From positions 1 to 35,503 of the IMG/VR virus record IMGVR_UViG_3300017917_002471: a stretch of 35,503 bases of DNA; one strand, written 5' to 3'. This stretch comes from a virus. The position numbers were made by a program, and so were the translations under genes. The notes below the pieces were generated by a model that made no database searches, was not told the DNA's origin, and worked only from the letters and a program-made list of their open reading frames with translations. Below, one piece after another: positions 1 through 7,755 of the stretch; position 1 is the stretch's first letter, and each line of letters begins with the position of its first letter.

Positions 1-105
1 GAGGTTGAAGAAACCTTTTCTGGGCCGATTTATGACGAGTGGTTAAAATACAGAGATACAGGTGGATTGAGCGATTTTGAATATTACAGACTTTACAAAA
101 AATAA
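1..105 (+). CDS. C-terminal fragment of a protein cut by the window edge
   Basis: Frame 1 is open from the first base and stops at TAA 103-105, giving 34 residues that end in a Tyr/Lys-rich stretch (EYYRLYKK). The start lies outside the window. The fragment contains YDEWLKYRDTGG followed by DFEYY. This loosely recalls the small SG-x-LSFKDW motif seen in two membrane proteins of this window, but the match is weak. It is followed after 5 bases by a holin-like gene on the same strand, so it is probably the last part of a co-transcribed structural or lysis gene. No function can be assigned. Confidence 0.55.
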   Translation, partial: EVEETFSGPIYDEWLKYRDTGGLSDFEYYRLYKK

Positions 106-110
106 AAACT

Positions 111-338
111 ATGGGATTTTTTACTAACCTTAAATCAAACGCCACATCAATGATTGCTATCTTGGTATTGGCCTTATCGTATATCGTGCTGTTTAGCATC
201 ATTTTTTACGATTTTCCGAGCGACCAAAAAGATATTTATTTCACCATCGCTGGTGGTACTACATCAATCATTACTATGGTTTGTGGCTACTATTTTGGAG
301 CGAGCAAAGGTGGAGATGAACACAAATCTGAAAATTAA
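111..338 (+). CDS. Small two-helix membrane protein, holin-like
   Basis: A 75-residue protein with two hydrophobic segments, about residues 12-34 and 44-63, and a short charged tail (KGGDEHKSEN). The second helix ends in GYYFGASKG, a pattern common in short phage membrane proteins annotated as holins. The size, the two helices and the charged C-terminus fit a holin or a small virion membrane protein. The sequence alone cannot separate these. It sits directly upstream of beta-rich structural proteins and the repeat spike. No endolysin is adjacent; the muramidase-like gene is at 33564-34298. Confidence 0.6.
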   Translation: MGFFTNLKSNATSMIAILVLALSYIVLFSIIFYDFPSDQKDIYFTIAGGTTSIITMVCGYYFGASKGGDEHKSEN

Positions 339-344
339 ACAACT

Positions 345-614
345 ATGCCAACATATTTAGACCAAGCGTATAACGCTCAGAGCGTTACCCCAAATGATAC
401 AACTGACTTATCTTTAGGCGGAGGTACATTTGATAATCCTCAATCAACTGGGGCGTTGCCTTACGTGGGAACAGGCGGAGATATGAAAGTAACTATGGTA
501 GGAGGGCAGACGGTGACGTTTGTCAATATCCCAGATGGTACTTTTATGCCCATTCAAGTAACTCGTATTTGGGCAACTGGTACAAATGCTACGGACATTT
601 TAGCATTATTTTAA
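345..614 (+). CDS. Small beta-rich phage structural protein
   Basis: An 89-residue protein without membrane segments, rich in Gly, Thr and Val. It contains the run GGDMKVTMVGGQTVTF followed by VNIPDGTFMPIQV and a C-terminal ATGTNATDILALF. This organisation resembles short beta-sandwich proteins found beside head or fibre genes in many phages. I recognise the type, not a named family. It lies 6 bases after the holin-like gene and shortly before the spike, so a role in the spike base or capsid surface is a reasonable inference. Confidence 0.55.
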   Translation: MPTYLDQAYNAQSVTPNDTTDLSLGGGTFDNPQSTGALPYVGTGGDMKVTMVGGQTVTFVNIPDGTFMPIQVTRIWATGTNATDILALF

Positions 615-615
615 T

Positions 616-741
616 ATGCCACAGATAATTAGAATTGGGATATTTATTGGTGGCAGTGGTTTTGCCCGTGCCCCATTTTCTCAAACATACTGGCAGAACA
701 TAACAACATTGTGGCAAAACATTAATCAAACTTGGAATTAA
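616..741 (+). CDS. 41-residue peptide upstream of the spike
   Basis: ATG at 616 directly follows the preceding stop (612-614), and TAA is at 739-741, one base before the spike ATG at 743. The product starts MPQIIRIGIFIGGSG and is rich in Trp, Asn and Gln in its second half (TYWQNITTLWQNINQTWN). The frame fills the gap exactly. This tight packing is the main evidence that it is a gene. The aromatic, amide-rich half could be a docking or coiled segment. Function unknown. Confidence 0.5.
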   Translation: MPQIIRIGIFIGGSGFARAPFSQTYWQNITTLWQNINQTWN

Positions 742-742
742 A

Positions 743-2971
743 ATGGGAACTTCTTTATTTAATACAACCCCTGCAAATACATACCCTGCTCTTATAAAGG
801 TAGGAGACAATACGTCTATTGACGGCACATTAAAGCAACTATCTGATGGTGCAGGCAATAATTTACCCGTCTGGGTGTCTACTGGTGCTCTGACCAATTA
901 TGGAAACGGAGGTATAACAACAAATACTGTTTTTGGACAAAGTGCGTTGACTGCAAATACCACGGGTTCGGGCAACACTGCAATTGGTAATTCTGCATTA
1001 CGCTTAAATTCTACGGGTACGGGTAACACCGCCTTGGGTTACTTGGCCATGGAGAATAACACCAATTCCAATAACACGGCCTTGGGTTACAGAGCGTTGA
1101 GAGCGAATACAAGCGGAACACAAAACGTTGCTGTAGGGGTGGATGCGTTGACAGCAAACAATACAGGTAGTTTTAATACGTCTTTGGGATATGTTTCTTT
1201 AGCAAGTAATACTACAGGAAACTCTAACGTAGCCATTGGACACGCTTCATTAAATTCTGTTGTTGGGGCATTTTCAAACGTGGCTGTAGGGGTAAATGCT
1301 TTGTTGTTAAATACTGCATCTAATAATACTGCCGTAGGTACTGATGCTGCACGTTCCAACACAAGCGGTACAGGTATTACTGCTATAGGTTATCAAACTC
1401 TACAATCAAGTACTGGCAATAACAATACCGCTGTCGGAACTCAAGCGTTAGTAGTAAATTCAACTGGCAATAACAATACCGCACATGGATATAGAGCAAT
1501 GTATAATAATACATTGGGCTTTAGCAATACGGCTATGGGTTTACAAACGTTGTCAAGTAATACATCAGGCGGTAATAACGTGGCTATTGGGGCGGCTGCT
1601 TTGTTAAGCAATACTACAACAAGTAACAATACTGCTATAGGAACAAGTTCACTACAAGCCAATACGGCAGATAATAATACTGCCGTAGGTTTTGAAGCCG
1701 CTTTGAGCAATACTACAGGAACAGGTATTACCGCTATCGGTTATAGGGCGTTGAGGGCGAGTACGGGTAACAATAACACTGCTGTAGGTCAAAGTTCTTT
1801 GGCTGCAAATACTACAGGTACAGCAAATACTGCACTAGGGAAAGATACTTTATTAAGTAATACAACAGCAGATGCAAATACAGCAATAGGTAGTGCTGCT
1901 TTATTGTCAAATGTTACAGGCAGTAATAATACGGCAGTGGGGCGTTTGGCATTACAAGCCAACACCGCTTCAAACAATACCGCCGTAGGTTACGAAGCGG
2001 CTTCTACAAACACAAGCGGAACGGAAATAACTGCGATTGGATATCAAGCCTTGCGTGTAAGTACAGGAGCAGCGAATACGGGTTTGGGTGCTTCATCATT
2101 ATTAAACAATACTACAGGTATAGCAAATACTGCCATAGGTAGACAGGCTTTATACTCTAATCAAATAGGGTCATCTAACGTAGCGGTAGGTAGAGATGCT
2201 TTGTATAATAATACAGCATCAAATAATACTGCTGTAGGTAATGAAGCAGCACGTTCCAATACGGGTGGTACAGGAGTCGTTGCTATTGGATATCAAGCAT
2301 TGACAACTGCTAACGCCAATAACAATACAGCAGTAGGATTCCAATCAATGTTGGCCAATACCTCTGGTAGTGCAAATACTGCTTTGGGGCAAGGTTCTTT
2401 AGTAGCAAATACTACAGGAGCAAATAACTTGGCATTAGGTGCAAATACACTTGCGGCAAATACTGCTGGTTCTGCAAACGTAGCCATAGGTAATGGTGCT
2501 TTATTCTTAAATACGGCAAGTAATAACGTTGCTATGGGATATGAGGCAGGTCGTGCAAACACGGTGGGTACATTAGTAACCGCAATCGGGTATCAAGCGT
2601 TAACTTTAAGTACGGGTAGTGGTAATACTGCTGTCGGGTATCAAGCAGGATTAACCTTAACTACGGGTGCTAATAACGTATTTGTAGGTAGTTCTATGTC
2701 GGTTTCAAGTACTACTGATGCGAGCGTAGCGGTAGGTGCTGTAGTTACCAATACAGGTATCAGCAATAGTATTTTAGGGTTTGGAACATCAAGTGCAGGA
2801 TTTAATGGTTCTGTAATATTGGGTCGTGGGGCTACAGCAACAGCCCCAAACCAATTTGTAGTGGGTAGTTCAGCGGTTAACGCAGGTTCAGTATCTGCCG
2901 AGGTTAACACTTCTGCAAACGTTTGGAACGTGGTGATTAACGGAGTAGCAAGGAAGATATTATTGGCATAA
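743..2971 (+). CDS. Repeat spike protein with YadA-head-like repeats
   Basis: A 742-residue protein. Residues about 1-70 form a unique N-terminal part with a KQLSDGAGNNLPVWVSTGAL segment. Residues about 75-650 are many imperfect copies of an NTAVGxxALxxNTTGxxN unit, matching the left-handed beta-roll repeats of YadA-type trimeric adhesin heads (Hep/Hag). The last 70 residues (NQFVVGS, then NVWNVVINGVARKILL) are shared with the spike at 17384-19894. In this family the repeats build a trimeric stalk or head that binds surfaces, so a receptor-binding spike is the likely role. No signal peptide or autotransporter anchor is present, as expected for a virion protein rather than a bacterial adhesin. 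Confidence 0.8.
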   Translation: MGTSLFNTTPANTYPALIKVGDNTSIDGTLKQLSDGAGNNLPVWVSTGALTNYGNGGITTNTVFGQSALTANTTGSGNTAIGNSALRLNSTGTGNTALGYLAMENNTNSNNTALGYRALRANTSGTQNVAVGVDALTANNTGSFNTSLGYVSLASNTTGNSNVAIGHASLNSVVGAFSNVAVGVNALLLNTASNNTAVGTDAARSNTSGTGITAIGYQTLQSSTGNNNTAVGTQALVVNSTGNNNTAHGYRAMYNNTLGFSNTAMGLQTLSSNTSGGNNVAIGAAALLSNTTTSNNTAIGTSSLQANTADNNTAVGFEAALSNTTGTGITAIGYRALRASTGNNNTAVGQSSLAANTTGTANTALGKDTLLSNTTADANTAIGSAALLSNVTGSNNTAVGRLALQANTASNNTAVGYEAASTNTSGTEITAIGYQALRVSTGAANTGLGASSLLNNTTGIANTAIGRQALYSNQIGSSNVAVGRDALYNNTASNNTAVGNEAARSNTGGTGVVAIGYQALTTANANNNTAVGFQSMLANTSGSANTALGQGSLVANTTGANNLALGANTLAANTAGSANVAIGNGALFLNTASNNVAMGYEAGRANTVGTLVTAIGYQALTLSTGSGNTAVGYQAGLTLTTGANNVFVGSSMSVSSTTDASVAVGAVVTNTGISNSILGFGTSSAGFNGSVILGRGATATAPNQFVVGSSAVNAGSVSAEVNTSANVWNVVINGVARKILLA

Positions 2972-2995
2972 ATTTGAAATTAATCAATTAAGGAA

Positions 2996-3331
2996 ATGCA
3001 AAACATTCAAACAGAAGTAAGTACAAGCACACCGCCTGCACCAGCACCAGCACCAGCGGCAGCACCAGCACCAGCACCAGCGGCTGAAGCACCTGCAACA
3101 CCGCCAGCAGAAGCATTTGAGGACGGTGGCTCTATAGGAAGCGATAAAATCCAGTGGGTAGCCATTGGCATATTCGCTTTGACTATGATTGCCCTTGGTT
3201 ACAAGGCATTGTACTATAATAAAGCCATCAGAAATCTTGGTGCAACAAATAACAACACGACCAAAAAATTGAACGAATTAGAAAAGAACATACGTGCTGT
3301 GCGAGGCGACAAATATGAGACAGTCAGTTGA
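2996..3331 (+). CDS. Pro/Ala-repeat single-pass membrane protein
   Basis: A 111-residue protein. Residues 12-38 are a PAPAPA-type low-complexity stretch, an extended rigid linker. Residues about 53-70 form one membrane helix, and residues 75-108 are polar and helical (KKLNELEKNIRAV). The short acidic AEAFEDGGSIGSD before the helix resembles the acidic Phe-containing segments of other virion proteins here. It follows the first spike gene by 24 bases and its end overlaps the phosphatase gene. A spike-vertex or membrane anchor is possible but unproven. Confidence 0.65.
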   Translation: MQNIQTEVSTSTPPAPAPAPAAAPAPAPAAEAPATPPAEAFEDGGSIGSDKIQWVAIGIFALTMIALGYKALYYNKAIRNLGATNNNTTKKLNELEKNIRAVRGDKYETVS

Positions 3332-3962
3332 TGAAGTAGTATTTGGCAACCCATCCTTTGAGCAGATAACTTTGGTGCAGAGTGCCACCGAGTTTGATTT
3401 CCTGTTGCCAGATATTTTTAATACGCCCTGCCCAATCAATACCAGCACTATGGTTCAAGACGAACTGCAAGTGCTGGTACAGTACCAGAAGGAGTTTCAG
3501 CACCTTACTGAGAGCAAGACAAAGCGGTTTGCATACTACGACCATAACCTTGCAAATACCGTAATCAACTTTCTCAGAAATTACGAGTTGGATGCTACCG
3601 AACTCGTGAACGAGATAATCAACTGGACTAAGCCATTTTTGCTTAAAATCAAATACAAGTATCAACGCCCAAGGCCGTATCAGTTGGCGTGCTATTACAA
3701 AACGTCATTGTTTCCCCGTAGGTCAGCGAGTGCAGATACCCCAGCGTATCCCTCTGGCCACACGTTTCAAATGCATCTTATCCAAGAGACCATCGGTTCT
3801 ATGTATCCGCAGGTTTATGCTGATTTGACCAAACTGACCAAGGAAGTAAATGAGCAGCGTTTGTATTACGGTTTGCATTTCCCAAGCGATGTGGATTTTG
3901 CCAAGCAGTGTGCCGACAAAGTGTTAAAGAGCAAAATATGGACGACCAAATACAATATTTGA
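3315..3962 (+). CDS. PAP2-superfamily phosphatase-like protein
   Basis: A 215-residue protein with the three signature blocks of PAP2 / class A acid phosphatases in order: K111-x6-R118-P119, P146-S-G-H149 and R182-x5-H188-x3-D192. In this superfamily the two His act as nucleophile and general acid on phosphomonoesters such as lipid phosphates, undecaprenyl pyrophosphate or nucleotides. No convincing membrane helices are seen, so it is closer to soluble members. ATG 3315 is preferred over the in-frame GTG at 3294. It overlaps the preceding gene by 17 bases and the RusA-like gene by 25, so it is part of this operon. The substrate is unknown; lipid or cell-wall carrier phosphate would suit a membrane virus. 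Confidence 0.75.
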   Translation: MRQSVDEVVFGNPSFEQITLVQSATEFDFLLPDIFNTPCPINTSTMVQDELQVLVQYQKEFQHLTESKTKRFAYYDHNLANTVINFLRNYELDATELVNEIINWTKPFLLKIKYKYQRPRPYQLACYYKTSLFPRRSASADTPAYPSGHTFQMHLIQETIGSMYPQVYADLTKLTKEVNEQRLYYGLHFPSDVDFAKQCADKVLKSKIWTTKYNI

Positions 3963-4372
3963 AGTGGGATGTCACCCCTGTGCCCAAGCCCAGAATGACA
4001 CAGCGAGACAAGTGGCTAAATCCTATAAGGAAGCCAGTTGTTAATTATTTTAATTACAAAAAAACATTAGAGGCTTTTAGTTGGAGAGATAAATATGTTG
4101 TAACCAATCGTCTTTCTCTTATATTTGTAATGCCAATGCCTGCATCTTGGTCTAAGAAAAAGCGGCTCAGTATGATAGGGCAACCTCATACAGTGAAGCC
4201 AGACTTGGACAACTTGATAAAAGCATTCAAAGATTCCCTGTGCGAGAATGATTCCCACATCCATACTTACGACCAAATGAGCAAAGTGTGGGGAACATCA
4301 GGGGCGGTAATTATAGTGAACAACAATGATAAAAAAGACACAAACGCAGAGATTGTTAAACAGGTTGTTTAA
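3938..4372 (+). CDS. rusA: RusA-like Holliday junction resolvase
   Basis: A 144-residue protein with RusA-family features: PKPRMTQRDKW near the N-terminus, the KPDLDNLIKAFKDSL block with Asp89, Asp91 and Asn92, and a third acidic residue at Asp105, followed by a beta strand ending in GAVIIV. In the family these three Asp bind the metal that cuts four-way junctions symmetrically. The length is close to E. coli RusA (120 residues). ATG 3938 is preferred to the GTG at 3908. In a phage the enzyme would clear recombination or replication branches before packaging, and it lies in the same operon as the packaging ATPase. Confidence 0.85.
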   Translation: MDDQIQYLKWDVTPVPKPRMTQRDKWLNPIRKPVVNYFNYKKTLEAFSWRDKYVVTNRLSLIFVMPMPASWSKKKRLSMIGQPHTVKPDLDNLIKAFKDSLCENDSHIHTYDQMSKVWGTSGAVIIVNNNDKKDTNAEIVKQVV

Positions 4373-4772
4373 TGCCATTGCATCAACCGTAGAGGATATT
4401 GGATATTCCAATACAATTTCATTGCTCAATAGCGGTAGAACAATTCACAAGGTTGATACCGACAAACTCAATATTTGTGCAACGGCTATCTGCGCGGTTT
4501 TTGATATGTCTATGGCCGAACTACTCAGTGGCACGCACAAAAAGTATCCTCGCAAATACGCTTTCGGAATCTGGGTTTACCTTTGTAACGTAGAACTGGG
4601 GTACAGTCTAAAAGACATTTCCCTGTTTGTCGGAAAAGATAAAAGCGGCCTGTCCAGAGCCAAGAAGCACATTAACACATTGAATACTGACAACAAGTTT
4701 GAGCAGTTGATACAAAGCAAGTTTGATGCTTGCAAAGAAAAATTACAGCAAATCTTAAACACCCCTGCATAA
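4326..4772 (+). CDS. DnaA domain IV-like DNA-binding protein
   Basis: A 148-residue protein. Residues about 64-120 resemble the DnaA C-terminal DNA-binding domain: YPRKYAFGIWVYLCNVELG, then SLKDISLFVGKDKSGLSRAKKHI, equivalent to the helix-turn-helix and DHST-type signature helix of DnaA. The AAA+ ATPase part of DnaA is absent. It probably binds DNA, perhaps a viral or host DnaA-box-like origin, to start or block replication. It overlaps the RusA-like gene by 47 bases and ends two bases before the next gene. Assignment rests on pattern, so confidence is moderate. Confidence 0.65.
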   Translation: MIKKTQTQRLLNRLFNAIASTVEDIGYSNTISLLNSGRTIHKVDTDKLNICATAICAVFDMSMAELLSGTHKKYPRKYAFGIWVYLCNVELGYSLKDISLFVGKDKSGLSRAKKHINTLNTDNKFEQLIQSKFDACKEKLQQILNTPA

Positions 4773-4773
4773 A

Positions 4774-5823
4774 ATGGAAAACAACCAATCAGCCCAAGAG
4801 ACAGGTTTTACAACATCGTTTAGCCCATTGGAAGAAAATGTCGTTCAACGAGATTATACAAGACCGAATGTTAAAATTGAAGATGTAACCCCTATTGAAG
4901 AACCCACTTTCTCAATGCCGTCATTTGAGGAACTCGATTCTAATTTCAGACAACAGTTAGGAGAAGACGACCCAAGCGAGAGTGCTGACCCACGTCAAGT
5001 GTGGGGAGCAGACGAACCTGCTGGAAGTGCTAACCCATACACTGAGAACCTTGACAAAAAGGAACAGAAGATGGCGAGTCAAGCGATGGTGGATGCTATC
5101 TTAGATGGTTACGCTGGATTAAAGAACTATTCTAACCGATTCGTAAAGATTCCAACAGCCCGTTTGGAGAAGATGATTCGTAATGGGGAGGTAGACCCCA
5201 ACATTATGATTCCGTTGGGAAACAATCAGAGTGTTCCGTTGATGCGTTATGTTGAAATGTACAATGCAGAAACTGAAGGTACGATTTCTATGAGCGAAGA
5301 GTTCAAAGAAAAGGTATCCCCTGTTTTGTTGCGTGTATTGATGAAGCGTAATATCGGTATGACCGATGAGCAGTTGTTGGCCTACTACTTTGGTACAGAC
5401 TTAGTGGTGACAGGTATGCAGGTGTACGGTTTGATGAACCAGAACAAGGCATTGTTGAACCAGTTGAAGGATATGACGGAAGCCAGAGGGTATTCTCCAG
5501 AGCCAGCAAAAGCATCTAAGCCATCAGCGTATGCAGACCCAGAGCCAGAACCCGAACCAAACCCAGAGCCACCACCAGTTGCCCCAAGCGGTACGGTAGA
5601 ATACTTTGAGCCAGAGGAAGCCCCAGAGGTGCAAAAGAAAGCCCCTGTGGAATCATTTACTCAATTTGAGGTGTTGGATGATTTGCAGCCCGAACCCGTA
5701 AAGACAAGAGCAAAGAAAAGCCGTGTAGTTGAATCTAAACCGATGCCAGAGTTCGGGGATGCTGAATTATTGGCACATATGGAAAATGTTGCCAAAAGTT
5801 CAAATAGAAGAAGGAAAAAATAA
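4774..5823 (+). CDS. Acidic, proline-rich protein upstream of the ATPase (probable virion or assembly protein)
   Basis: A 349-residue protein. The N-terminal ~95 residues are acidic and disordered. Residues about 100-240 are a compact helical core (VDAILDGYAGLKNYSNRF to LLNQLKDMTEARGY), and the tail contains a Pro-Glu repeat (PEPEPEPNPEPPP) and a basic end (SSNRRRKK). There are no membrane helices. I recognise no family. It is separated from the packaging ATPase only by the homing endonuclease, so before that insertion the two were probably neighbours. A scaffold, packaging-complex or vertex protein is plausible. Confidence 0.6.
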   Translation: MENNQSAQETGFTTSFSPLEENVVQRDYTRPNVKIEDVTPIEEPTFSMPSFEELDSNFRQQLGEDDPSESADPRQVWGADEPAGSANPYTENLDKKEQKMASQAMVDAILDGYAGLKNYSNRFVKIPTARLEKMIRNGEVDPNIMIPLGNNQSVPLMRYVEMYNAETEGTISMSEEFKEKVSPVLLRVLMKRNIGMTDEQLLAYYFGTDLVVTGMQVYGLMNQNKALLNQLKDMTEARGYSPEPAKASKPSAYADPEPEPEPNPEPPPVAPSGTVEYFEPEEAPEVQKKAPVESFTQFEVLDDLQPEPVKTRAKKSRVVESKPMPEFGDAELLAHMENVAKSSNRRRKK

Positions 5824-5848
5824 TATACACCATTTTGAAAAAACGGAG

Positions 5849-5856
5849 TATATTTG
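5849..5856 (+). promoter_or_regulatory. Possible -7 box of the homing endonuclease gene
   Basis: TATATTTG matches the Bacteroidota -7 consensus TAnnTTTG and ends four bases before ATG 5860. No properly spaced -33 TTTG is present; the nearest TTTG is about 12 bases upstream. It is at best a weak or unusual promoter with a nearly leaderless transcript. Confidence 0.25.
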
Positions 5857-5859
5857 AAT

Positions 5860-6609
5860 ATGGAATTTACATACACAATCTACAAACTTTATTTCAAAGG
5901 AGACGACAGGGTTTACATTGGCAAAACCAATCGTTCCTTATCAACAAGAAGAAACAGTCACATTCAGCACATTAAAGCACAAAGTCACAGCAATCATCTA
6001 TTGCGTGAGGCTATGGAAAAATATGGGCAGGATGCGATGGTGTTAGAAGAGATTGAAAAATGTACTTTAGAAGAATCTAAGGAAAGGGAAACTTACTGGA
6101 TTAATAAATTCCAAGCAACTGACAAGACCAAAGGATATAATATCAGTGCTATGTCAAATGGCTCGGTTTCATTTAACTTAACTGAAATGCAAAGACAAAA
6201 GATTTCAACTGCAAGAAAAGGTAGGACGATGAGTGAAGAGCATCGTGAAAGAATACGTCAAGCCAATTTGGGTAAGAAGATGTCCGAAGAGGATAAGCAG
6301 AAGAGACGTGATTGGTACAAGAATGTTGGTGGGTTCACATACGAACAACGTGAGAAAATGAGCATTGCGGCTTCTTACAAACGAAGCGATGAAACGAAGT
6401 CAAAAATGTCCAGTTCAAGAGAAGAGAAAATTGCCCGTGCAAAAGGTATGACCTTAGAAGAATGGCGAGCATATAAAGAGAGTGCGGTTAAATACTGGAT
6501 TGACAATAGAGAATCATCAGCGGTAGTGGCCAAGATGTTTAATGTTGACAAGTCAATGCTGTACGGTTGGAAAGCCCAATATTTAGAAAAATTAAATAAT
6601 CAAGAATGA
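5860..6609 (+). CDS. GIY-YIG homing endonuclease
   Basis: A 249-residue protein. Residues 4-100 form a GIY-YIG nuclease domain: YTIYKL, VYIGKT, then the helix with conserved Arg, the catalytic-Glu region ERETYWINKF and the Asn of GYNIS. Residues about 105-165 carry NUMOD-type DNA-binding repeats (ISTARKGRTMSEEHRERI). The C-terminus has a helix-turn-helix (SSAVVAKMFNVDKSMLYGWKAQY). ATG 5860 is chosen over TTG 5854. Such free-standing enzymes cut alleles lacking them and are copied in by repair. It sits between two genes that would otherwise adjoin, and its TGA overlaps the ATPase ATG. Confidence 0.9.
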   Translation: MEFTYTIYKLYFKGDDRVYIGKTNRSLSTRRNSHIQHIKAQSHSNHLLREAMEKYGQDAMVLEEIEKCTLEESKERETYWINKFQATDKTKGYNISAMSNGSVSFNLTEMQRQKISTARKGRTMSEEHRERIRQANLGKKMSEEDKQKRRDWYKNVGGFTYEQREKMSIAASYKRSDETKSKMSSSREEKIARAKGMTLEEWRAYKESAVKYWIDNRESSAVVAKMFNVDKSMLYGWKAQYLEKLNNQE

Positions 6610-7415
6610 GAGAACCACAATTAGGTGTTGCCGTGGGCAAGAAAGGCGTTGGAAAAAGCTTCACAACAAACATACTTTTACAGCAATATGTCAATGGAAA
6701 TCCTGCTAAGGGGGTGCAAGGTCGTAGGGCTTTGATACTTGATGTGAACGATGAATTTACCCACGTGAAAGCGATAGGGCTGAAAGACATTGTTCGTTTC
6801 TCGGTGCATCCGCAAGTAGAATTAAGAAGAATCAGACCGTTTTTGCCAGATGGCCGTAGAATGACTTTGGATAAAATTGCTGAGACGTTGTTCGTTATCT
6901 TGGAACAGTTCAAAGGTGGCTTACTACTGATTGAAGACATCAACAGGTATGTATCTGACCACTTGCCAAAAGATATTGAAGGGGCTATCTGTACGAACCG
7001 TCACATTGACTTGGATATCATTATGCACTTTCAGTCAATCGGGCGTATCACCACAAAGATTTGGCAGAACTGCAACTGGATGCGTTTCCATAAAAACTTG
7101 GATAGCGTAGACAGGCACGCCAATAAGTTTGAGGACAAACACGAGTTCCTGAGATTGGTAGAGGGGATGGTAAACAACGAATACCAAAGTGGCAACAAGC
7201 GTTTTTATCAGTACATCAACTTGGATGAAATGAAAATGATGGGTTTTGTTGACCAGAAGAAGTTAGATGTCGTGATTGATGACTACATAATGATGAACCA
7301 GCGTAAGTTGATTAGGCCGTATTTGAATATGAAAGATGAGCGTAATAAGTCAAAATACACGATGGAAGATGCAAAAAGGTTGGTGAAGACCAGATTGATA
7401 CAAACTTACACTTAA
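6606..7415 (+). CDS. FtsK/HerA-type genome-packaging ATPase
   Basis: A 269-residue P-loop ATPase. Walker A is G11-KKGVGKS18. A second strand is ALILDVNDEF (43-51), and Walker B is GGLLLIEDINRYV (104-116) with Asp/Glu at its end. A sensor-like region, TNRHIDLDIIMHFQSIGR, follows. Length and motif order match the A32/FtsK-HerA packaging ATPases of tailless membrane-containing viruses; Zot-like export ATPases are the main alternative. Its role would be to push genomic DNA into preformed capsids. The ATG overlaps the preceding stop (ATGA), and a terminator follows at 7483-7509, so it closes this operon. Confidence 0.8.
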   Translation: MREPQLGVAVGKKGVGKSFTTNILLQQYVNGNPAKGVQGRRALILDVNDEFTHVKAIGLKDIVRFSVHPQVELRRIRPFLPDGRRMTLDKIAETLFVILEQFKGGLLLIEDINRYVSDHLPKDIEGAICTNRHIDLDIIMHFQSIGRITTKIWQNCNWMRFHKNLDSVDRHANKFEDKHEFLRLVEGMVNNEYQSGNKRFYQYINLDEMKMMGFVDQKKLDVVIDDYIMMNQRKLIRPYLNMKDERNKSKYTMEDAKRLVKTRLIQTYT

Positions 7416-7482
7416 GCGGCCTAAAAACGTCAACGATACGCAACAGGGCTGTATCCTATTAAGTACAAGTGATGGCAAAGTA

Positions 7483-7509
7483 AACGCAACTCAAAAGGTT
7501 GCGTTTTTT
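7483..7509 (+). terminator. Rho-independent terminator after the ATPase operon
   Basis: AACGCAAC (7483-7490) pairs perfectly with GTTGCGTT (7498-7505) around a 7-base loop, followed by T to 7509. It separates the ATPase operon from the capsid promoter. Confidence 0.85.
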
Positions 7510-7545
7510 GCTATTTGCCCTATTTTTTAATCATATTCCGCAAAA

Positions 7546-7553
7546 TAAATTTG
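7546..7553 (+). promoter_or_regulatory. -7 box of the capsid promoter
   Basis: TAAATTTG fits TAnnTTTG and lies just after the terminator at 7483-7509 and 43 bases before ATG 7596. The best exact TTTG upstream (around 7514) is 28 bases away, too far for the standard 17-23. A T-rich stretch at about 7520-7528 may serve as -33. It probably drives the small membrane protein and the capsid gene. Confidence 0.5.
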
Positions 7554-7595
7554 ATGTGTCTTGTAGAATCTGCATTGTACAAGCGAATAGAAATT

Positions 7596-7727
7596 ATGAA
7601 TTGGAACGAAATTAAAGTCATTCTCGGCCAAGTTGCTCTAGTAGCAACAGGAGTTTTGGTCGCTAACCAAGTTCAGAAAATGCTGGACAAGGCAAAAGTA
7701 ACCGCACCTGCACAAACAAACCCTTAA
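7596..7727 (+). CDS. 43-residue single-helix membrane protein preceding the capsid gene
   Basis: ATG 7596 starts a 43-residue product with one membrane helix at about 7-25 (VILGQVALVATGVLVANQV), then a short basic segment and a Pro/Ala tail. A longer in-frame extension to 7515 would run through the promoter and is rejected. It is co-transcribed with the capsid gene 28 bases downstream and shares its promoter, so it is likely made in large amounts. An abundant small membrane protein of the virion is the simplest reading. Confidence 0.65.
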   Translation: MNWNEIKVILGQVALVATGVLVANQVQKMLDKAKVTAPAQTNP

Positions 7728-7755
7728 AAACTTAAAAACTTAAAACACAAAAACT

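Noticed and set aside
1087-2910. Long open frames on the minus strand inside the spike gene (also inside 17384-19894)
   Set aside because: They are shadows produced by the repeat composition of the spike; their products are repetitive Ala/Val/Pro strings without start-site or neighbour support.
743-2971. Dense short repeats that could be taken for a CRISPR array or satellite DNA
   Set aside because: The repeats are imperfect, lack uniform spacers and are in one open frame that encodes YadA-type protein repeats.
6606-7415. Zot-like export ATPase of a filamentous phage
   Set aside because: There is no N-terminal or C-terminal membrane helix, and no filamentous coat or rolling-circle Rep gene; context favours a packaging ATPase, although the Walker motifs alone do not exclude it.
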